From: Antarcticimicrobium sediminis
GTDB taxonomy: Bacteria > Pseudomonadota > Alphaproteobacteria > Rhodobacterales > Rhodobacteraceae
Length of the DNA stretch: 64,000 bases
Assembly: GCF_004348975.1 (NCBI RefSeq)
Contig: NZ_SMFP01000001.1
Coordinates: 380,701-444,700 of the forward strand
Direction: 5' to 3'
This document shows, piece by piece, positions 1 to 8,224 of this stretch. The notes beneath the pieces are model-generated. The model was not told the origin of the DNA and did not search any database. It was given only the letters and a program-made list of their open reading frames with translations. The stretch's first letter is position 1; each line of letters begins with the position of its first letter. The position numbers and the translations under genes are program-made.

Positions 1-103
1 CCGAGGCCAGCGTATCGCCCTCCAGCCCGGCATAGCGCACCCCGTCAAACCGGAACGGGACCGAGCGCGAACGATCCAGCACCCCCTTGCCTGCAACTCT
101 CAT
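1..103 (-). CDS. soxA: Sarcosine oxidase alpha subunit, N-terminal fragment
   Basis: Only the first 34 codons lie in the window; the gene continues beyond base 1 on the minus strand. The readable start is MRVAGKGVLDRS, followed by PFRFDG, the usual opening of the alpha subunit of heterotetrameric sarcosine oxidase, which demethylates sarcosine to glycine with transfer of the methyl group to tetrahydrofolate. The ATG at 103-101 overlaps the stop codon of soxD by four bases (ATGA), the tight coupling normal for soxBDA operons. The assignment rests mainly on this operon context because so little of the protein is visible. Confidence 0.8.
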   Translation of the reverse strand, partial: MRVAGKGVLDRSRSVPFRFDGVRYAGLEGDTLAS

Positions 104-363
104 TGCGCCCCCTCCCCGGCCAGACGCACCTCCAGCACCGCATGGCTGCGCGTGTCGCGCCGCACCACCAGCCACGCCCCGCAGCCATTTGCGTGATACC
201 AAAGATCGCGCGTCTCGCCCGCCGGGTTCTCGCGCAGGAACAGATAGTCGTCCCACGCCTGCTCGCCAGCATCGGGCGCGGGCCGTTCCAGCGCCAGCGC
301 AGCGCCGCGATAATAGAACTCCCGGCGATCGCGCGCGCCGCACAGCGGACAGGTGATCCTCAT
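100..363 (-). CDS. soxD: Sarcosine oxidase delta subunit
   Basis: An 87-aa protein, the usual size of the small zinc-binding delta subunit of heterotetrameric sarcosine oxidase. It begins MRITCPLCGARDRREF, the characteristic CPxCG zinc-knuckle start, and has a later NGCGAW segment that supplies another Cys. It is the third component of the enzyme with soxB upstream and soxA downstream; soxA overlaps its stop by four bases. The 60-bp gap to soxB is unusual for this operon in that it holds one copy (378-400) of a dispersed repeat, ending only 14 bases before the soxD start codon. Confidence 0.93.
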   Translation of the reverse strand: MRITCPLCGARDRREFYYRGAALALERPAPDAGEQAWDDYLFLRENPAGETRDLWYHANGCGAWLVVRRDTRSHAVLEVRLAGEGAQ

Positions 364-377
364 TGCGCACGCCCCTG

Positions 378-400
378 CTTCTTCTTGGTATAAATACTCA
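378..400 (+). repeat. Dispersed TTCTTCTTG...AAATACTC repeat, copy 1
   Basis: The bases read CTTCTTCTTGG, TAT, AAATACTCA. This matches the core shared with copies at 40300, 48156, 48181 and 54050 on the plus strand and at 27105 and 53851 on the minus strand. Here it lies between soxB and soxD, inside an operon, and has no GC-rich hairpin arm after AAATACTC. It is the most diverged copy of the spacer (GGTAT instead of GTTNC). Confidence 0.7.
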
Positions 401-423
401 TATCCGACCTCACCGCCCGCGCC

Positions 424-1677
424 TCAGTGCAGATTATGCTGCGCCCCGGTGCCCTCTTCGTCCATGATCCCGACCCCGGTGCGAAACCGGTCCAGCCGGA
501 ACCGGGCGGCCGCCGGATGCGGCCGCCCGGTCGCCAACAGATGCGCAAAACAATCGCCCGAGCCCGGCACCGCCTTGAACCCGCCATAGCACCAGCCACA
601 ATTGAGATAGAGCCCGTCGATCCCGGTCTTGTCGATGATCGGCGAACCGTCGGGCGACATGTCCATGATGCCGCCCCAGCTGCGCAGCACCCGGGCCTTG
701 CCGATCATCGGCATCAAGGCCATCCCCGCCTCCATCACATGCTCGACCGCCGGCAGGTTTCCCCGCGCGGCATAAGAGGCGTACATGTCGATATCACCGC
801 CAAAGACCAGCCCGCCCTTGTCCGACTGGCTGATATAGAAATGCCCCATGCCATAGGTCACCACCGTGTCGATCACCGGCTTCAGCCCCTCGGTGACAAA
901 GGCCTGCAACACATGGCTCTCGATCGGCAGCCGCATCCCCGCCATCGCCGCCACCTGGCTTGAACGGCCCGCCACCACGATCCCGACCTTCTTCGCCCGG
1001 ATCGCGCCGCGGCTGGTCTGCACCCCGGTCACCGCGCCGTTTGCCACGTCGATCCCCGTCACCTCACAGTTCTGGATCAGGTCGATACCCCGGCTGTCCG
1101 CCCCGCGGGCAAAGCCCCAGGCCACCGCGTCATGACGCGCGGTGCCGCCGCGCGGGTGATACAGCGCGCCCTGAACCGGAAACCGCCCATTGTCGAAATC
1201 GAGATAGGGCACGCGCTTGCGCAGGCCGTCGCGGTCGAGCAGGATCGCATCGTCGCCCTGATTCACCATCGCGTTGCCGCGCCGCACATAGGCATCGCGC
1301 TGGCCGTCGGAATGAAACAGGTTCAAAACCCCGCGCTGCGACTGCATCACGTTGAAATTCAGCTCTTGTTCCAGCCCTTCCCACAAGGACAGGGAATGCG
1401 AATAGAACTCGGAGTTTCCCGGCAACCCGTAGTTGGCCCGCACGATGGTGGTGTTGCGTCCGATATTGCCGCCGCCGAGATAGCCTTTCTCCAGCACCGC
1501 CACATTGCGCAGCCCATGGACCTGCGCCAGATAATAGGCCGTGGCCAGCCCATGGCCGCCGCCCCCGATAATGAGGATGTCATAGGCCGGTTTCGGCTCC
1601 GGATCGCGCCAATGGGCGGTCCAACCCCGGTTGCCGGTCAGCCCCTCCTTGAGGACACGCAGCCCTGAAAATCGCAT
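424..1677 (-). CDS. soxB: Sarcosine oxidase beta subunit
   Basis: A 417-aa FAD-dependent subunit of heterotetrameric sarcosine oxidase. After an N-terminal MRFSGLRVLKEGL it shows the dinucleotide-binding signature DILIIGGGGHGLATAYYL near residue 35 and a typical SoxB C-terminal LNCGWCYGGFKAVPGSG segment. The start at 1677 is chosen over the upstream in-frame ATG at 1713 because AGGAGGTCGAG stands directly before it. The gene is first in a soxB-soxD-soxA order. Sarcosine oxidation yields glycine, hydrogen peroxide and 5,10-methylene-tetrahydrofolate; the neighbouring glutamate dehydrogenase is a separate transcription unit with its own terminator. Confidence 0.95.
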   Translation of the reverse strand: MRFSGLRVLKEGLTGNRGWTAHWRDPEPKPAYDILIIGGGGHGLATAYYLAQVHGLRNVAVLEKGYLGGGNIGRNTTIVRANYGLPGNSEFYSHSLSLWEGLEQELNFNVMQSQRGVLNLFHSDGQRDAYVRRGNAMVNQGDDAILLDRDGLRKRVPYLDFDNGRFPVQGALYHPRGGTARHDAVAWGFARGADSRGIDLIQNCEVTGIDVANGAVTGVQTSRGAIRAKKVGIVVAGRSSQVAAMAGMRLPIESHVLQAFVTEGLKPVIDTVVTYGMGHFYISQSDKGGLVFGGDIDMYASYAARGNLPAVEHVMEAGMALMPMIGKARVLRSWGGIMDMSPDGSPIIDKTGIDGLYLNCGWCYGGFKAVPGSGDCFAHLLATGRPHPAAARFRLDRFRTGVGIMDEEGTGAQHNLH

Positions 1678-1845
1678 CTCGACCTCCTGACAATCCGCCG
1701 CACGGTGGCGCATCGGATCAGGTCGAGACTAGCATCAGCGCGGCACGACACCAGCCCCGCAAACGCGACATCGGGCAGATCCTTAGCGACAGCCGCGCCC
1801 ATGTTGTCCGGTCTCCCGGGCTATGCCAGTGCGGGAGCGTACAAA

Positions 1846-1876
1846 ACGGCGCCGAAACTCCCCGGTCCGGCGCCGT
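1846..1876 (-). terminator. Rho-independent terminator after gdh
   Basis: On the minus strand a perfect 9-bp stem ACGGCGCCG/CGGCGCCGT encloses a 13-base loop and is followed by TTTGT. It begins about 20 bases after the stop of the glutamate dehydrogenase gene and precedes soxB, so it separates the two units. The T tract is short. Confidence 0.65.
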
Positions 1877-1898
1877 CTGAACCGTCATGCCTTGCGGA

Positions 1899-3326
1899 TC
1901 AAAGCCCCTTGGCGCGGTAGCTGGCCGCCACCTTGCCGATGCTCACCAGATAGGCGGCGGTGCGCAGATCCGTCACGTCGGCGCGGTCATGCCAGACCTC
2001 GCGCATGGCTTGATAGGCATTGCGCATGGTGTCATCCAACCCCGAGCGCACCAGCTCCAGCTCATCGGCGCCGCGCAGGTATCGCTGTTTGAAATCCGGG
2101 CTGGGCGACCAGGTCTTGCCCAGCGCATCGCTCAGGGATTCAAGCTGCTCCACCACCAGCTGGTGGCGCGACTCTTCCTGTCGGCGCTGCATCCGGCCAA
2201 AGCGGATATGGGACAGGTTCTTGACCCATTCGAAATAGGACACCGTCACGCCGCCCGCGTTGGCATACATGTCGGGAATGATCACCACCCCCTTGTCGCG
2301 CAGGATTTCATCCGCCCCCGCCGTCACCGGCCCGTTGGCGGCCTCGATGATCAGCGGCGCCTTGATCCGATGGGCGTTGGACAGGTTGATCACCGCCTCC
2401 AGCGCCGCCGGGATCAGGATGTCACAGTCATGTTCCAGCACCGCGGCCCCCTCGGCGATATGGGTGGCATCGGGATAGCCGGTCACGCCACCATGGCGCG
2501 CGATCCAGTGATGCACCGCCTCCACGTCCAGCCCGTTGTCATCATAAAGCGCGCCGTCATGCTCGATGATACCGGTGATGCGCACGCCGTCTTCCTGCGA
2601 CAGGAACTTGGCCGCGTGATAGCCCACATTGCCCAGCCCCTGCACGATGACCTGCTTGCCGTCGAGCCCTCCGGACAGCCCGGCCTTTGCCACGTCGCGC
2701 GGATCGCGAAAGAATTCGCGCAGGGCATATTGCACCCCGCGCCCCGTCGCCTCGACCCGCCCGGCAATGCCGCCAGCGTTCAGCGGCTTGCCGGTGACAC
2801 AGGCGCGCGCGTTGATGTCGGTGGTGTTCATCCGCGCATATTGATCCGCGATCCAAGCCATCTCGCGCTCGCCGGTGCCCATATCGGGGGCGGGCACGTT
2901 CTGGGACGGGTTGATCAGGTCGCGCTTGGCCAATTCATAGGCAAAGCGGCGGGTGATCAGCTCCAACTCGTGCTCCTCATACTGGCGCGGGTCGATGCAC
3001 AGCCCGCCCTTGGAGCCGCCAAAGGGCGCATCCACCAAGGCGCATTTATAGGTCATCAGCGCCGCCAGCGCCTCGACCTCGTCCTGATTCACCGCCAGCG
3101 CATAGCGGATCCCGCCCTTGACCGGCTCCATATGTTCCGAATGCACCGACCGGTACCCGGTAAAGGTTTGAATCTGACCGCGCAGGCGCACACCGAACCG
3201 AACCGTATAGGTCGCGTTGCAGACGCGGATCTTTTCCTCAAGCCCCGGCGGCAGGTCCATGATCGCCGCCGCCCTGTTGAACATCAGATCAACACTTTCG
3301 CGAAAACTCGGTTCCTGTCGGACCAT
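1899..3326 (-). CDS. gdhA: Glutamate dehydrogenase (Glu/Leu/Phe/Val family)
   Basis: A protein of about 475 aa that interconverts glutamate and 2-oxoglutarate plus ammonia. The substrate-binding region has PVKGGIRY and the catalytic-lysine region APFGGSKGG, and the cofactor domain has VIVQGLGNVGYHAAKF, the GxGxxG dinucleotide fold. Two in-frame ATG codons six bases apart (3332 and 3326) are possible; AAGGAG lies two bases from the first and eight from the second, so the second is preferred. It is a monocistronic gene on the minus strand with a terminator at 1846-1876, divergent from the tadG-like gene. Confidence 0.93.
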   Translation of the reverse strand: MVRQEPSFRESVDLMFNRAAAIMDLPPGLEEKIRVCNATYTVRFGVRLRGQIQTFTGYRSVHSEHMEPVKGGIRYALAVNQDEVEALAALMTYKCALVDAPFGGSKGGLCIDPRQYEEHELELITRRFAYELAKRDLINPSQNVPAPDMGTGEREMAWIADQYARMNTTDINARACVTGKPLNAGGIAGRVEATGRGVQYALREFFRDPRDVAKAGLSGGLDGKQVIVQGLGNVGYHAAKFLSQEDGVRITGIIEHDGALYDDNGLDVEAVHHWIARHGGVTGYPDATHIAEGAAVLEHDCDILIPAALEAVINLSNAHRIKAPLIIEAANGPVTAGADEILRDKGVVIIPDMYANAGGVTVSYFEWVKNLSHIRFGRMQRRQEESRHQLVVEQLESLSDALGKTWSPSPDFKQRYLRGADELELVRSGLDDTMRNAYQAMREVWHDRADVTDLRTAAYLVSIGKVAASYRAKGL

Positions 3327-3646
3327 GAACATCTCTCCTTGCCGTCAGACTTGGTTACCACGACTCGCCGGTTCGGGCGGGTCTCGGGGCAGACTAGGAT
3401 CTTCGTTCACAAGCTGCGACCTTTTTAATCACTCTCGCCTCAGTCGCTGCTTTCGAAAGCAGATCGCGCGCCTGAGGGGCGCCCACGAGAAAAACGGCCC
3501 AAACCGCAAAAAACGATGAAATTTGGCCATATTTTCGCGAAATGACCCGTATTTGCCGCACTTAGGCCACGTTCCGGTGGCAAAAACAGCCTTGGAGACA
3601 TGCGTCAGGGCCCCCCCGGCATGCACAACTTCTGAGTGAGGTTCCA
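3327..3646. other. Divergent intergenic region, gdh / tadG-like
   Basis: About 320 bases with no convincing gene. The part nearest tadG is noticeably richer in A and T than the surrounding coding DNA (AAAAAACGATGAAATTTGG and similar stretches). It must hold the promoters of both divergent genes. The clearest structure is the 16-bp perfect palindrome at 3447-3462. A weaker GCCAC/GTGGC inverted repeat lies near 3565-3583. I could not assign -35 and -10 boxes with confidence. Confidence 0.6.
3447..3462. promoter_or_regulatory. Perfect 16-bp palindrome CTGCTTTCGAAAGCAG
   Basis: Eight bases on each side match without a gap. It sits about 120 bases upstream of the gdh start and 185 bases upstream of the tadG-like start, in a region that must carry both promoters. 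Such a gap-free palindrome is a reasonable operator candidate for a dimeric regulator, but no matching regulator is encoded next to it and I do not recognise the motif. Confidence 0.4.
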
Positions 3647-5407
3647 ATGCGTTTGAGATCCCAAAGACAGCGCATCCGCAGTGAAAAGCGTCCCGGTCCA
3701 GCGCGCCGGTTGGTTAACCAGACCCGACGCCTTGGTGCGGGCGAGGACGGCTCCCTGACCTATTTCGGGCTCTATGTCATTCTGATCATCCTGATGTTTG
3801 GCGGCATCGGCGTCGATCTGATGCAATACGAACGCGACCGCGCCAACCTGCAATACACGATGGACCGCGCCGTTCTGGCTGCCGCTGACCTTGACCAGAC
3901 ACTCGACCCGGAATCGGTTGTGCGCGACTATCTGGGCAAGGCCGGGATGGCCGAGTATCTCACCAGTGTCACGGTCGACGAGGGGCTAAGCTATCGCACC
4001 GTGTCGGCAACAGCCTCCGCCGACTACAAGACCCAGTTCATGAAACTGTCCGGCGTTGACTCGCTGACCGCCCCGGCCGCCAGCACGGCCGAGGAACGCA
4101 TCGACGGAGTCGAGATTTCGCTGATCCTCGACGTGTCGGGCTCGATGAACAGCAACAGCCGGCTGACAAACCTGAAAGTCGCGGCAAAGGAATTCGTCGA
4201 CACGATGGTCGAGAACACCGAAGACGGCAAAATGTCGATGTCGATCGTGCCCTATGCCCAACAGGTCTCGACCCCGGCCGTCTTCCTGGACCAGTTCAAC
4301 GTCACCAGCGAACACAACTATTCCAATTGCGTCAACTTCGACTCCTCCGATTTTGACAGCGCCGCGCTTTCGACCACGACAGAACTGAAGCGGACCATGC
4401 ATTTCGACTACACGACCAGCAGCTTTGAAGGGCGCGACAACAGCCCGCCAGAGCTGATCAAAAACCCGGTCTGCGTCCCTGACAGCGACCGCGAGGCGAT
4501 GATCATGCAAAAGGACGCAACCAAGCTCAAGTCGTTCATTAACGATCTCTCGGCCGGCGGCTACACCTCGATCGACCTCGGCATGAAATGGGGCACCGCC
4601 CTGCTTGACCCCAGCGTTCAGCCAGCGATCGCCAAGATGATCGATTTGGGCGAGGTTTCGGCCGATTTCGCCGACCGTCCGCAAACCTATGAAAGCGGAG
4701 AGACGCTGAAGGTCGTCGTACTGATGACCGACGGGGAAAACACCAGGCAATACTATCTTCCTGACGAGTATCGAACCGGCGAGACTGGCGCCTGGTGGAA
4801 TGCCGAGGAAGAGGTCTATTCGGTCAACGTCGGACCCGACCTTCTCGACCGCGACGGTGACCTGAACCTGCTCGAGGACATCTATTACTGGAACGAGTTG
4901 GACGAATGGGCCGACCACCCCTATGGCAACGGCACCTATGAGACGACCAAGTATGAATGGGGCTGCACTTATTATAACTGGAGGGGCAAGTGCAAGTCCG
5001 AGGGATGGGTGGAATCCGGCACCGAAACCACGGACGAACCCGGCACGGCGATCTCGCTCACGATGGGCGAACTGTTCGCCTACACAACTCCGAGGAAGAT
5101 CGCCGACAGCATTTTCCAACCGACGATGGGATATTACCCGGCGCGCAACGAATGGTATTATGGCCCCTACGGTAACTATGTGAACGACACCACCAAGGAC
5201 ACGCGGACCAAGGCGATCTGCGACGCGGCCAAGGCACAGGACATCATGGTCTTCACCATCGGGTTCGAGGCGCCGTCAAACGGGCTGGCCGTGCTCGAGG
5301 ATTGCGCCAGTTCCTCCAGCCATTTCTTTGACGTGGACGGGCTGGAGATCTCTGACGCCTTCGCCTCGATCGCTTCGTCGATCCGCAAACTGAGGTTGAC
5401 ACAATGA
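3647..5407 (+). CDS. TadG-like protein with von Willebrand A domain
   Basis: A 586-aa protein of the TadG/TadE-F pseudopilin group. A charged N-terminus is followed by GEDGSLTYFGLYVILIILM (about residues 32-50), the single N-terminal membrane helix typical of Tad pseudopilins. The extracytoplasmic part contains a von Willebrand factor A domain with an intact MIDAS start, DVSGSM at 162-167, and ends with the FTIGFEA and FFDVDG segments usual in this family. A Tyr/Trp/Asn-rich insertion lies around residues 370-510. It overlaps the next tadE gene by four bases. The rest of the tad secretion machinery (ATPase, secretin, prepilin peptidase) is absent from the window. Confidence 0.85.
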   Translation: MRLRSQRQRIRSEKRPGPARRLVNQTRRLGAGEDGSLTYFGLYVILIILMFGGIGVDLMQYERDRANLQYTMDRAVLAAADLDQTLDPESVVRDYLGKAGMAEYLTSVTVDEGLSYRTVSATASADYKTQFMKLSGVDSLTAPAASTAEERIDGVEISLILDVSGSMNSNSRLTNLKVAAKEFVDTMVENTEDGKMSMSIVPYAQQVSTPAVFLDQFNVTSEHNYSNCVNFDSSDFDSAALSTTTELKRTMHFDYTTSSFEGRDNSPPELIKNPVCVPDSDREAMIMQKDATKLKSFINDLSAGGYTSIDLGMKWGTALLDPSVQPAIAKMIDLGEVSADFADRPQTYESGETLKVVVLMTDGENTRQYYLPDEYRTGETGAWWNAEEEVYSVNVGPDLLDRDGDLNLLEDIYYWNELDEWADHPYGNGTYETTKYEWGCTYYNWRGKCKSEGWVESGTETTDEPGTAISLTMGELFAYTTPRKIADSIFQPTMGYYPARNEWYYGPYGNYVNDTTKDTRTKAICDAAKAQDIMVFTIGFEAPSNGLAVLEDCASSSSHFFDVDGLEISDAFASIASSIRKLRLTQ

Positions 5408-5940
5408 TTGGACACTTAAGCAGAAAGCTACGCCGGTTCTGGCGGCGCGAGGATGGCAACGTCACGATCGAATTCGTCATCACCTTTCCGGCCGTTCTCG
5501 CCGTCTTGCTTTCCGGGATCGAACTGGGGTTCGTCACCCTGCAGCAATCGGTACTGGACCGCGCGATGGACATGACCGTGCGTGAAATTCGCCTTGGCAC
5601 CGGCACCGCGCCGCAACATGACGACATCAAGGACATGATCTGCGATCGCGCCGCCTTCATCCGCGATTGCAAAAGCAGCCTGCGGTTGGAAATGATCCAG
5701 GTCGATCCGCGCGCCTGGACCGGGCTCAGCGACACGCCAGACTGCACCGACCAATCCGAAGAGGTCTCGCCCGTGCGCAATTTCGTGAACGGACAAGAGA
5801 ACGACCTGATGGTCCTGCGCGCCTGCGCCATGGTCGACCCGATCTTTCCGACCACGGGGTTGGGCGGCAGCCTGGTCAAGGACGCCTATGGGCAGTTCTC
5901 CCTGACCTCGACCACCGTTTTCGTGCAAGAACCGAGGTAA
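5404..5940 (+). CDS. TadE-like pseudopilin
   Basis: A 178-aa protein with a short basic N-terminus, then REDGNVTIEFVITFPAVLAV and a continuing hydrophobic stretch to about residue 40, the TadE-family pattern in which a Glu follows a small polar segment inside the membrane helix. The remainder is a predicted extracytoplasmic domain containing several Cys residues (RDCK, PDCTD, RACAM). Its ATG overlaps the TGA of the tadG-like gene (ATGA), so the two are translationally coupled. Probably a minor pseudopilin or surface protein working with its two neighbours. Confidence 0.8.
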   Translation: MIGHLSRKLRRFWRREDGNVTIEFVITFPAVLAVLLSGIELGFVTLQQSVLDRAMDMTVREIRLGTGTAPQHDDIKDMICDRAAFIRDCKSSLRLEMIQVDPRAWTGLSDTPDCTDQSEEVSPVRNFVNGQENDLMVLRACAMVDPIFPTTGLGGSLVKDAYGQFSLTSTTVFVQEPR

Positions 5941-5942
5941 GG

Positions 5943-6497
5943 ATGATGCGCAGGAAACTCCCCTCAGTGTTGCGCCGGTTTCTCGGCGATACCCACGGCA
6001 GCGTGTCGGTCGAATTCGTGCTGGTGATGCCGTTCCTGTTCTGGGCCTTCATGGCCACGTTTGTTTACTTCGACGGCTTTCGGCAAAGCGCACAGAACCT
6101 CAAGGCCGCCTATGCGATCGGTGACATGATCTCGCGCGAGACAGAAGCAATCAACGACACCTATGTCGACAGCATGGAAGAGGTTCTGCAACTGATGGCC
6201 CGCTCCACCAGCACGGTCAAGCTGCGGGTCACCGTGGTGCGCTGGGACGAGGACGACGACCGCTATTATGTCGTGTGGTCCGAAAATCGCGGCTATGCCT
6301 CAGAGCGCAAAAACTCCGACATCTCCGATGTCGAAGCCCGCCTTCCGGTCATGCCCGATGGCGAGCGCGTTATCCTGATCGAGACCCAATCGACCTATCA
6401 ACCGATCTTCGATGTCGGGGTGGGCGATCGCGATCTGGACAATTTCATCTTCACCCGGCCCCGTTTCGTGAACCAGATAAAATGGTCGAGCAGCTAG
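5943..6497 (+). CDS. TadE-like pseudopilin
   Basis: A 184-aa protein starting MMRRKLPSVLRRFLGDTHG, followed by SVSVEFVLVMPFLFWAFMATF, again the TadE membrane helix with its Glu. The extracytoplasmic part has no Cys-rich pattern and is acidic (RWDEDDDRYY). It begins two bases after the stop of the preceding tadE-like gene; GAGG lies five bases before the ATG at 5943 and eight before the next ATG at 5946, so either may be used. It completes a three-gene unit of one vWA-bearing and two plain pseudopilins. Confidence 0.8.
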   Translation: MMRRKLPSVLRRFLGDTHGSVSVEFVLVMPFLFWAFMATFVYFDGFRQSAQNLKAAYAIGDMISRETEAINDTYVDSMEEVLQLMARSTSTVKLRVTVVRWDEDDDRYYVVWSENRGYASERKNSDISDVEARLPVMPDGERVILIETQSTYQPIFDVGVGDRDLDNFIFTRPRFVNQIKWSSS

Positions 6498-6964
6498 GCC
6501 CGTTCGGCCAGAACCGCCGACAGTATCTCTGACATCGCCTTGGTCTGTGACGCCGCGGTCACCCCGCCGACCCCCACCCGCCGGCCCAACCGCCACCACA
6601 GACCGGGGCGCCAAGTGCGGGGCCCGGCGGCCCGGGTACGGATCACGAACCCGTTTGAAGGCTTGAACGCGAACGTCCCGCGATCCAGCGTTTCGATCTC
6701 GTCAATCGCGGCAAGACGGGTGCCGTCGCTGCTGCGCAGCTCGGTCCGGGTCAGCTCAAGCCGGTGCTCGGTGGCGCGCCGCATCCGATCCGCGAGCCAA
6801 AGCGCGCCGGCCCCGATCAGCAGCAGGAACACCTGCCATTGCGGTTCGGGCGGCGTGGCAAGGGCGACATAGATCACCATCCCACCAAAGATCAGCAAGA
6901 CCCCGATCCCCAGCCAACGGCGCAGCGCCGATACTCGAACCGTCGCCAGAATGTCATCTTCCAT
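6494..6964 (-). CDS. Small membrane protein, function unknown
   Basis: A 156-aa protein I do not recognise. After a short cytoplasmic start it has two hydrophobic segments (WLGIGVLLIFGGMVIYVALA at about 16-35 and VFLLLIGAGALWLA at about 44-57). The rest is soluble with a strand-rich look and a W-R-P-G-L-W-W segment near 115. A good ribosome site, GGAGGGG, precedes the ATG. The stop overlaps the stop region of the convergent tadE-like gene by four bases, which makes the boundary firm. Confidence 0.7.
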   Translation of the reverse strand: MEDDILATVRVSALRRWLGIGVLLIFGGMVIYVALATPPEPQWQVFLLLIGAGALWLADRMRRATEHRLELTRTELRSSDGTRLAAIDEIETLDRGTFAFKPSNGFVIRTRAAGPRTWRPGLWWRLGRRVGVGGVTAASQTKAMSEILSAVLAERA

Positions 6965-7236
6965 GGGGCCCCTCCGCCTGTCTGAGCCGGCGGCTTACCC
7001 GAAATAGGCGCCCGCGAACAGGCCGTTCGCCGTGCAGCGCGTCGATCTCTGCACAATCAGTCGCCCCCCACCCCACGTGCCCTCTGGCCCAGTGTCGGCC
7101 CTGACACGGTGCAAACGCAGTCCGCCATTTTGTCGCGGACCCGCCCCTCCTTTTCGGTGTATGGGTCTCCCATCCCGACGTTTTAGTCGGGGGATCTCAT
7201 TTTGAAGATGCCATTTTGCAGCGAAAGGAACCGGTC
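6965..7236. other. Intergenic region before the 326-aa helical protein
   Basis: Divergent spacer of 272 bases with no supported gene. The 7174-7191 stretch forms a hairpin: CCCGAC, loop GTTTTA, GTCGGG, 46 bases upstream of the start codon at 7237. It has no T run, so it is more likely a leader structure or operator than a terminator. The sequence after it (ATCTCATTTTGAAGATGCC) is AT-richer than its surroundings and probably belongs to the leader. Confidence 0.45.
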
Positions 7237-8217
7237 ATGGCCGCCAAGACCGCACAGGATCTCGTCAACAGCCCCCTTGTCCAGAAATACATTGAAACGA
7301 TCGAGAAGGACGCGCTGGCAGGGCTGAAAACCGCCAAAACGGTGCTCGCCTCCTCGAGCGTGAAATACTATTCCTCCACCACGCTCAGCACCTACAAGGC
7401 CGACTATACCCGTCTTGACAAATGTCAGGGCGATTTCAACGCCGCGTGGAACAAGGTTGTCTTCGGCAAGGCCAAGGACTCCAAGGATCTGATCAAGACC
7501 TACTCGAAATACGTGCTCGCCCTGACCGTGTTGGAAGAGGCCAATTCAAAACACGAAGCGATGATGACAGCAGGATTCGCAGCGCTTGCCGCCACCCTGC
7601 TTTCGCTTCTGGCGGATTGGATCAAGGAGATGCACAAGCGCTGCAAGGCGCTGGAGAAAGAGCTGACCGCGCTTCATAAACTGTTGAAGAAAGCCAAGAA
7701 CGAGGTCACCGAAGCCAAATGGCAAACCGGGTTGAACGTCGCGGTGACCGCCGTTTCCTTCTGTCTTGGTCCGGTCAGCTGGGGCGCCCGGATCGGGGTG
7801 GCTCTGGGTGGCGTGGTGGTGCATTCGGTGATCGACGGGGCGCTCGGCCCCAGTTCCGGCAGCCCCCTGGGCACCGCCAACACGGTGGCGGGCGAATCCG
7901 TGGATCTTGCCGACAAGCTGTCCAAAGGATCCAGAAAACTGACCGGCGCCGCCTCTGCGGTGATCTCGCTCAAGATGGATACCGACGAGATCGGGCAGGC
8001 CGAAAAGATTGTCAAAGAGGTGCGCAAAAGGCTGAATGCCGTGGCCACCGAATACGACCGGCTGGCGCGCGCCACCGCGACGTGGAAAACCGATATCGCC
8101 AAGGTCGAAAAACAGGCCGATGCGGCGCTGAGCGCGTACAGATCTCAGGTCAAAAAGTACAAATCACACGAGAAGGAGCGTCAGGGCCTGCTCAAGGAGT
8201 TCAAGCAGTGGAAATAG
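7237..8217 (+). CDS. Unrecognised helical protein with hydrophobic segments and coiled coils
   Basis: A 326-aa protein I cannot place in a family. The start at 7237 follows GAAAGGAACCGGTC and is preferred to an upstream TTG. It is nearly all helix-forming, rich in Ala and Lys, with no signal peptide. A hydrophobic stretch (about 108-127, AGFAALAATLLSLLADW) is followed by a charged coiled-coil segment (128-160). A second hydrophobic region (about 165-203) has Gly-Pro and Gly turns in its middle, and a long charged coiled coil runs from about 251 to the Lys-rich end. A hydrophobic hairpin between long amphipathic helices resembles alpha-helical pore-forming proteins; this is inference from pattern only. 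A TetR gene converges on it. Confidence 0.75.
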   Translation: MAAKTAQDLVNSPLVQKYIETIEKDALAGLKTAKTVLASSSVKYYSSTTLSTYKADYTRLDKCQGDFNAAWNKVVFGKAKDSKDLIKTYSKYVLALTVLEEANSKHEAMMTAGFAALAATLLSLLADWIKEMHKRCKALEKELTALHKLLKKAKNEVTEAKWQTGLNVAVTAVSFCLGPVSWGARIGVALGGVVVHSVIDGALGPSSGSPLGTANTVAGESVDLADKLSKGSRKLTGAASAVISLKMDTDEIGQAEKIVKEVRKRLNAVATEYDRLARATATWKTDIAKVEKQADAALSAYRSQVKKYKSHEKERQGLLKEFKQWK

Positions 8218-8224
8218 CGCCGGC

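Noticed and set aside
1887-3428. A 513-codon plus-strand frame over the glutamate dehydrogenase gene
   Set aside because: Antisense shadow of gdhA, whose catalytic and cofactor motifs are clear.
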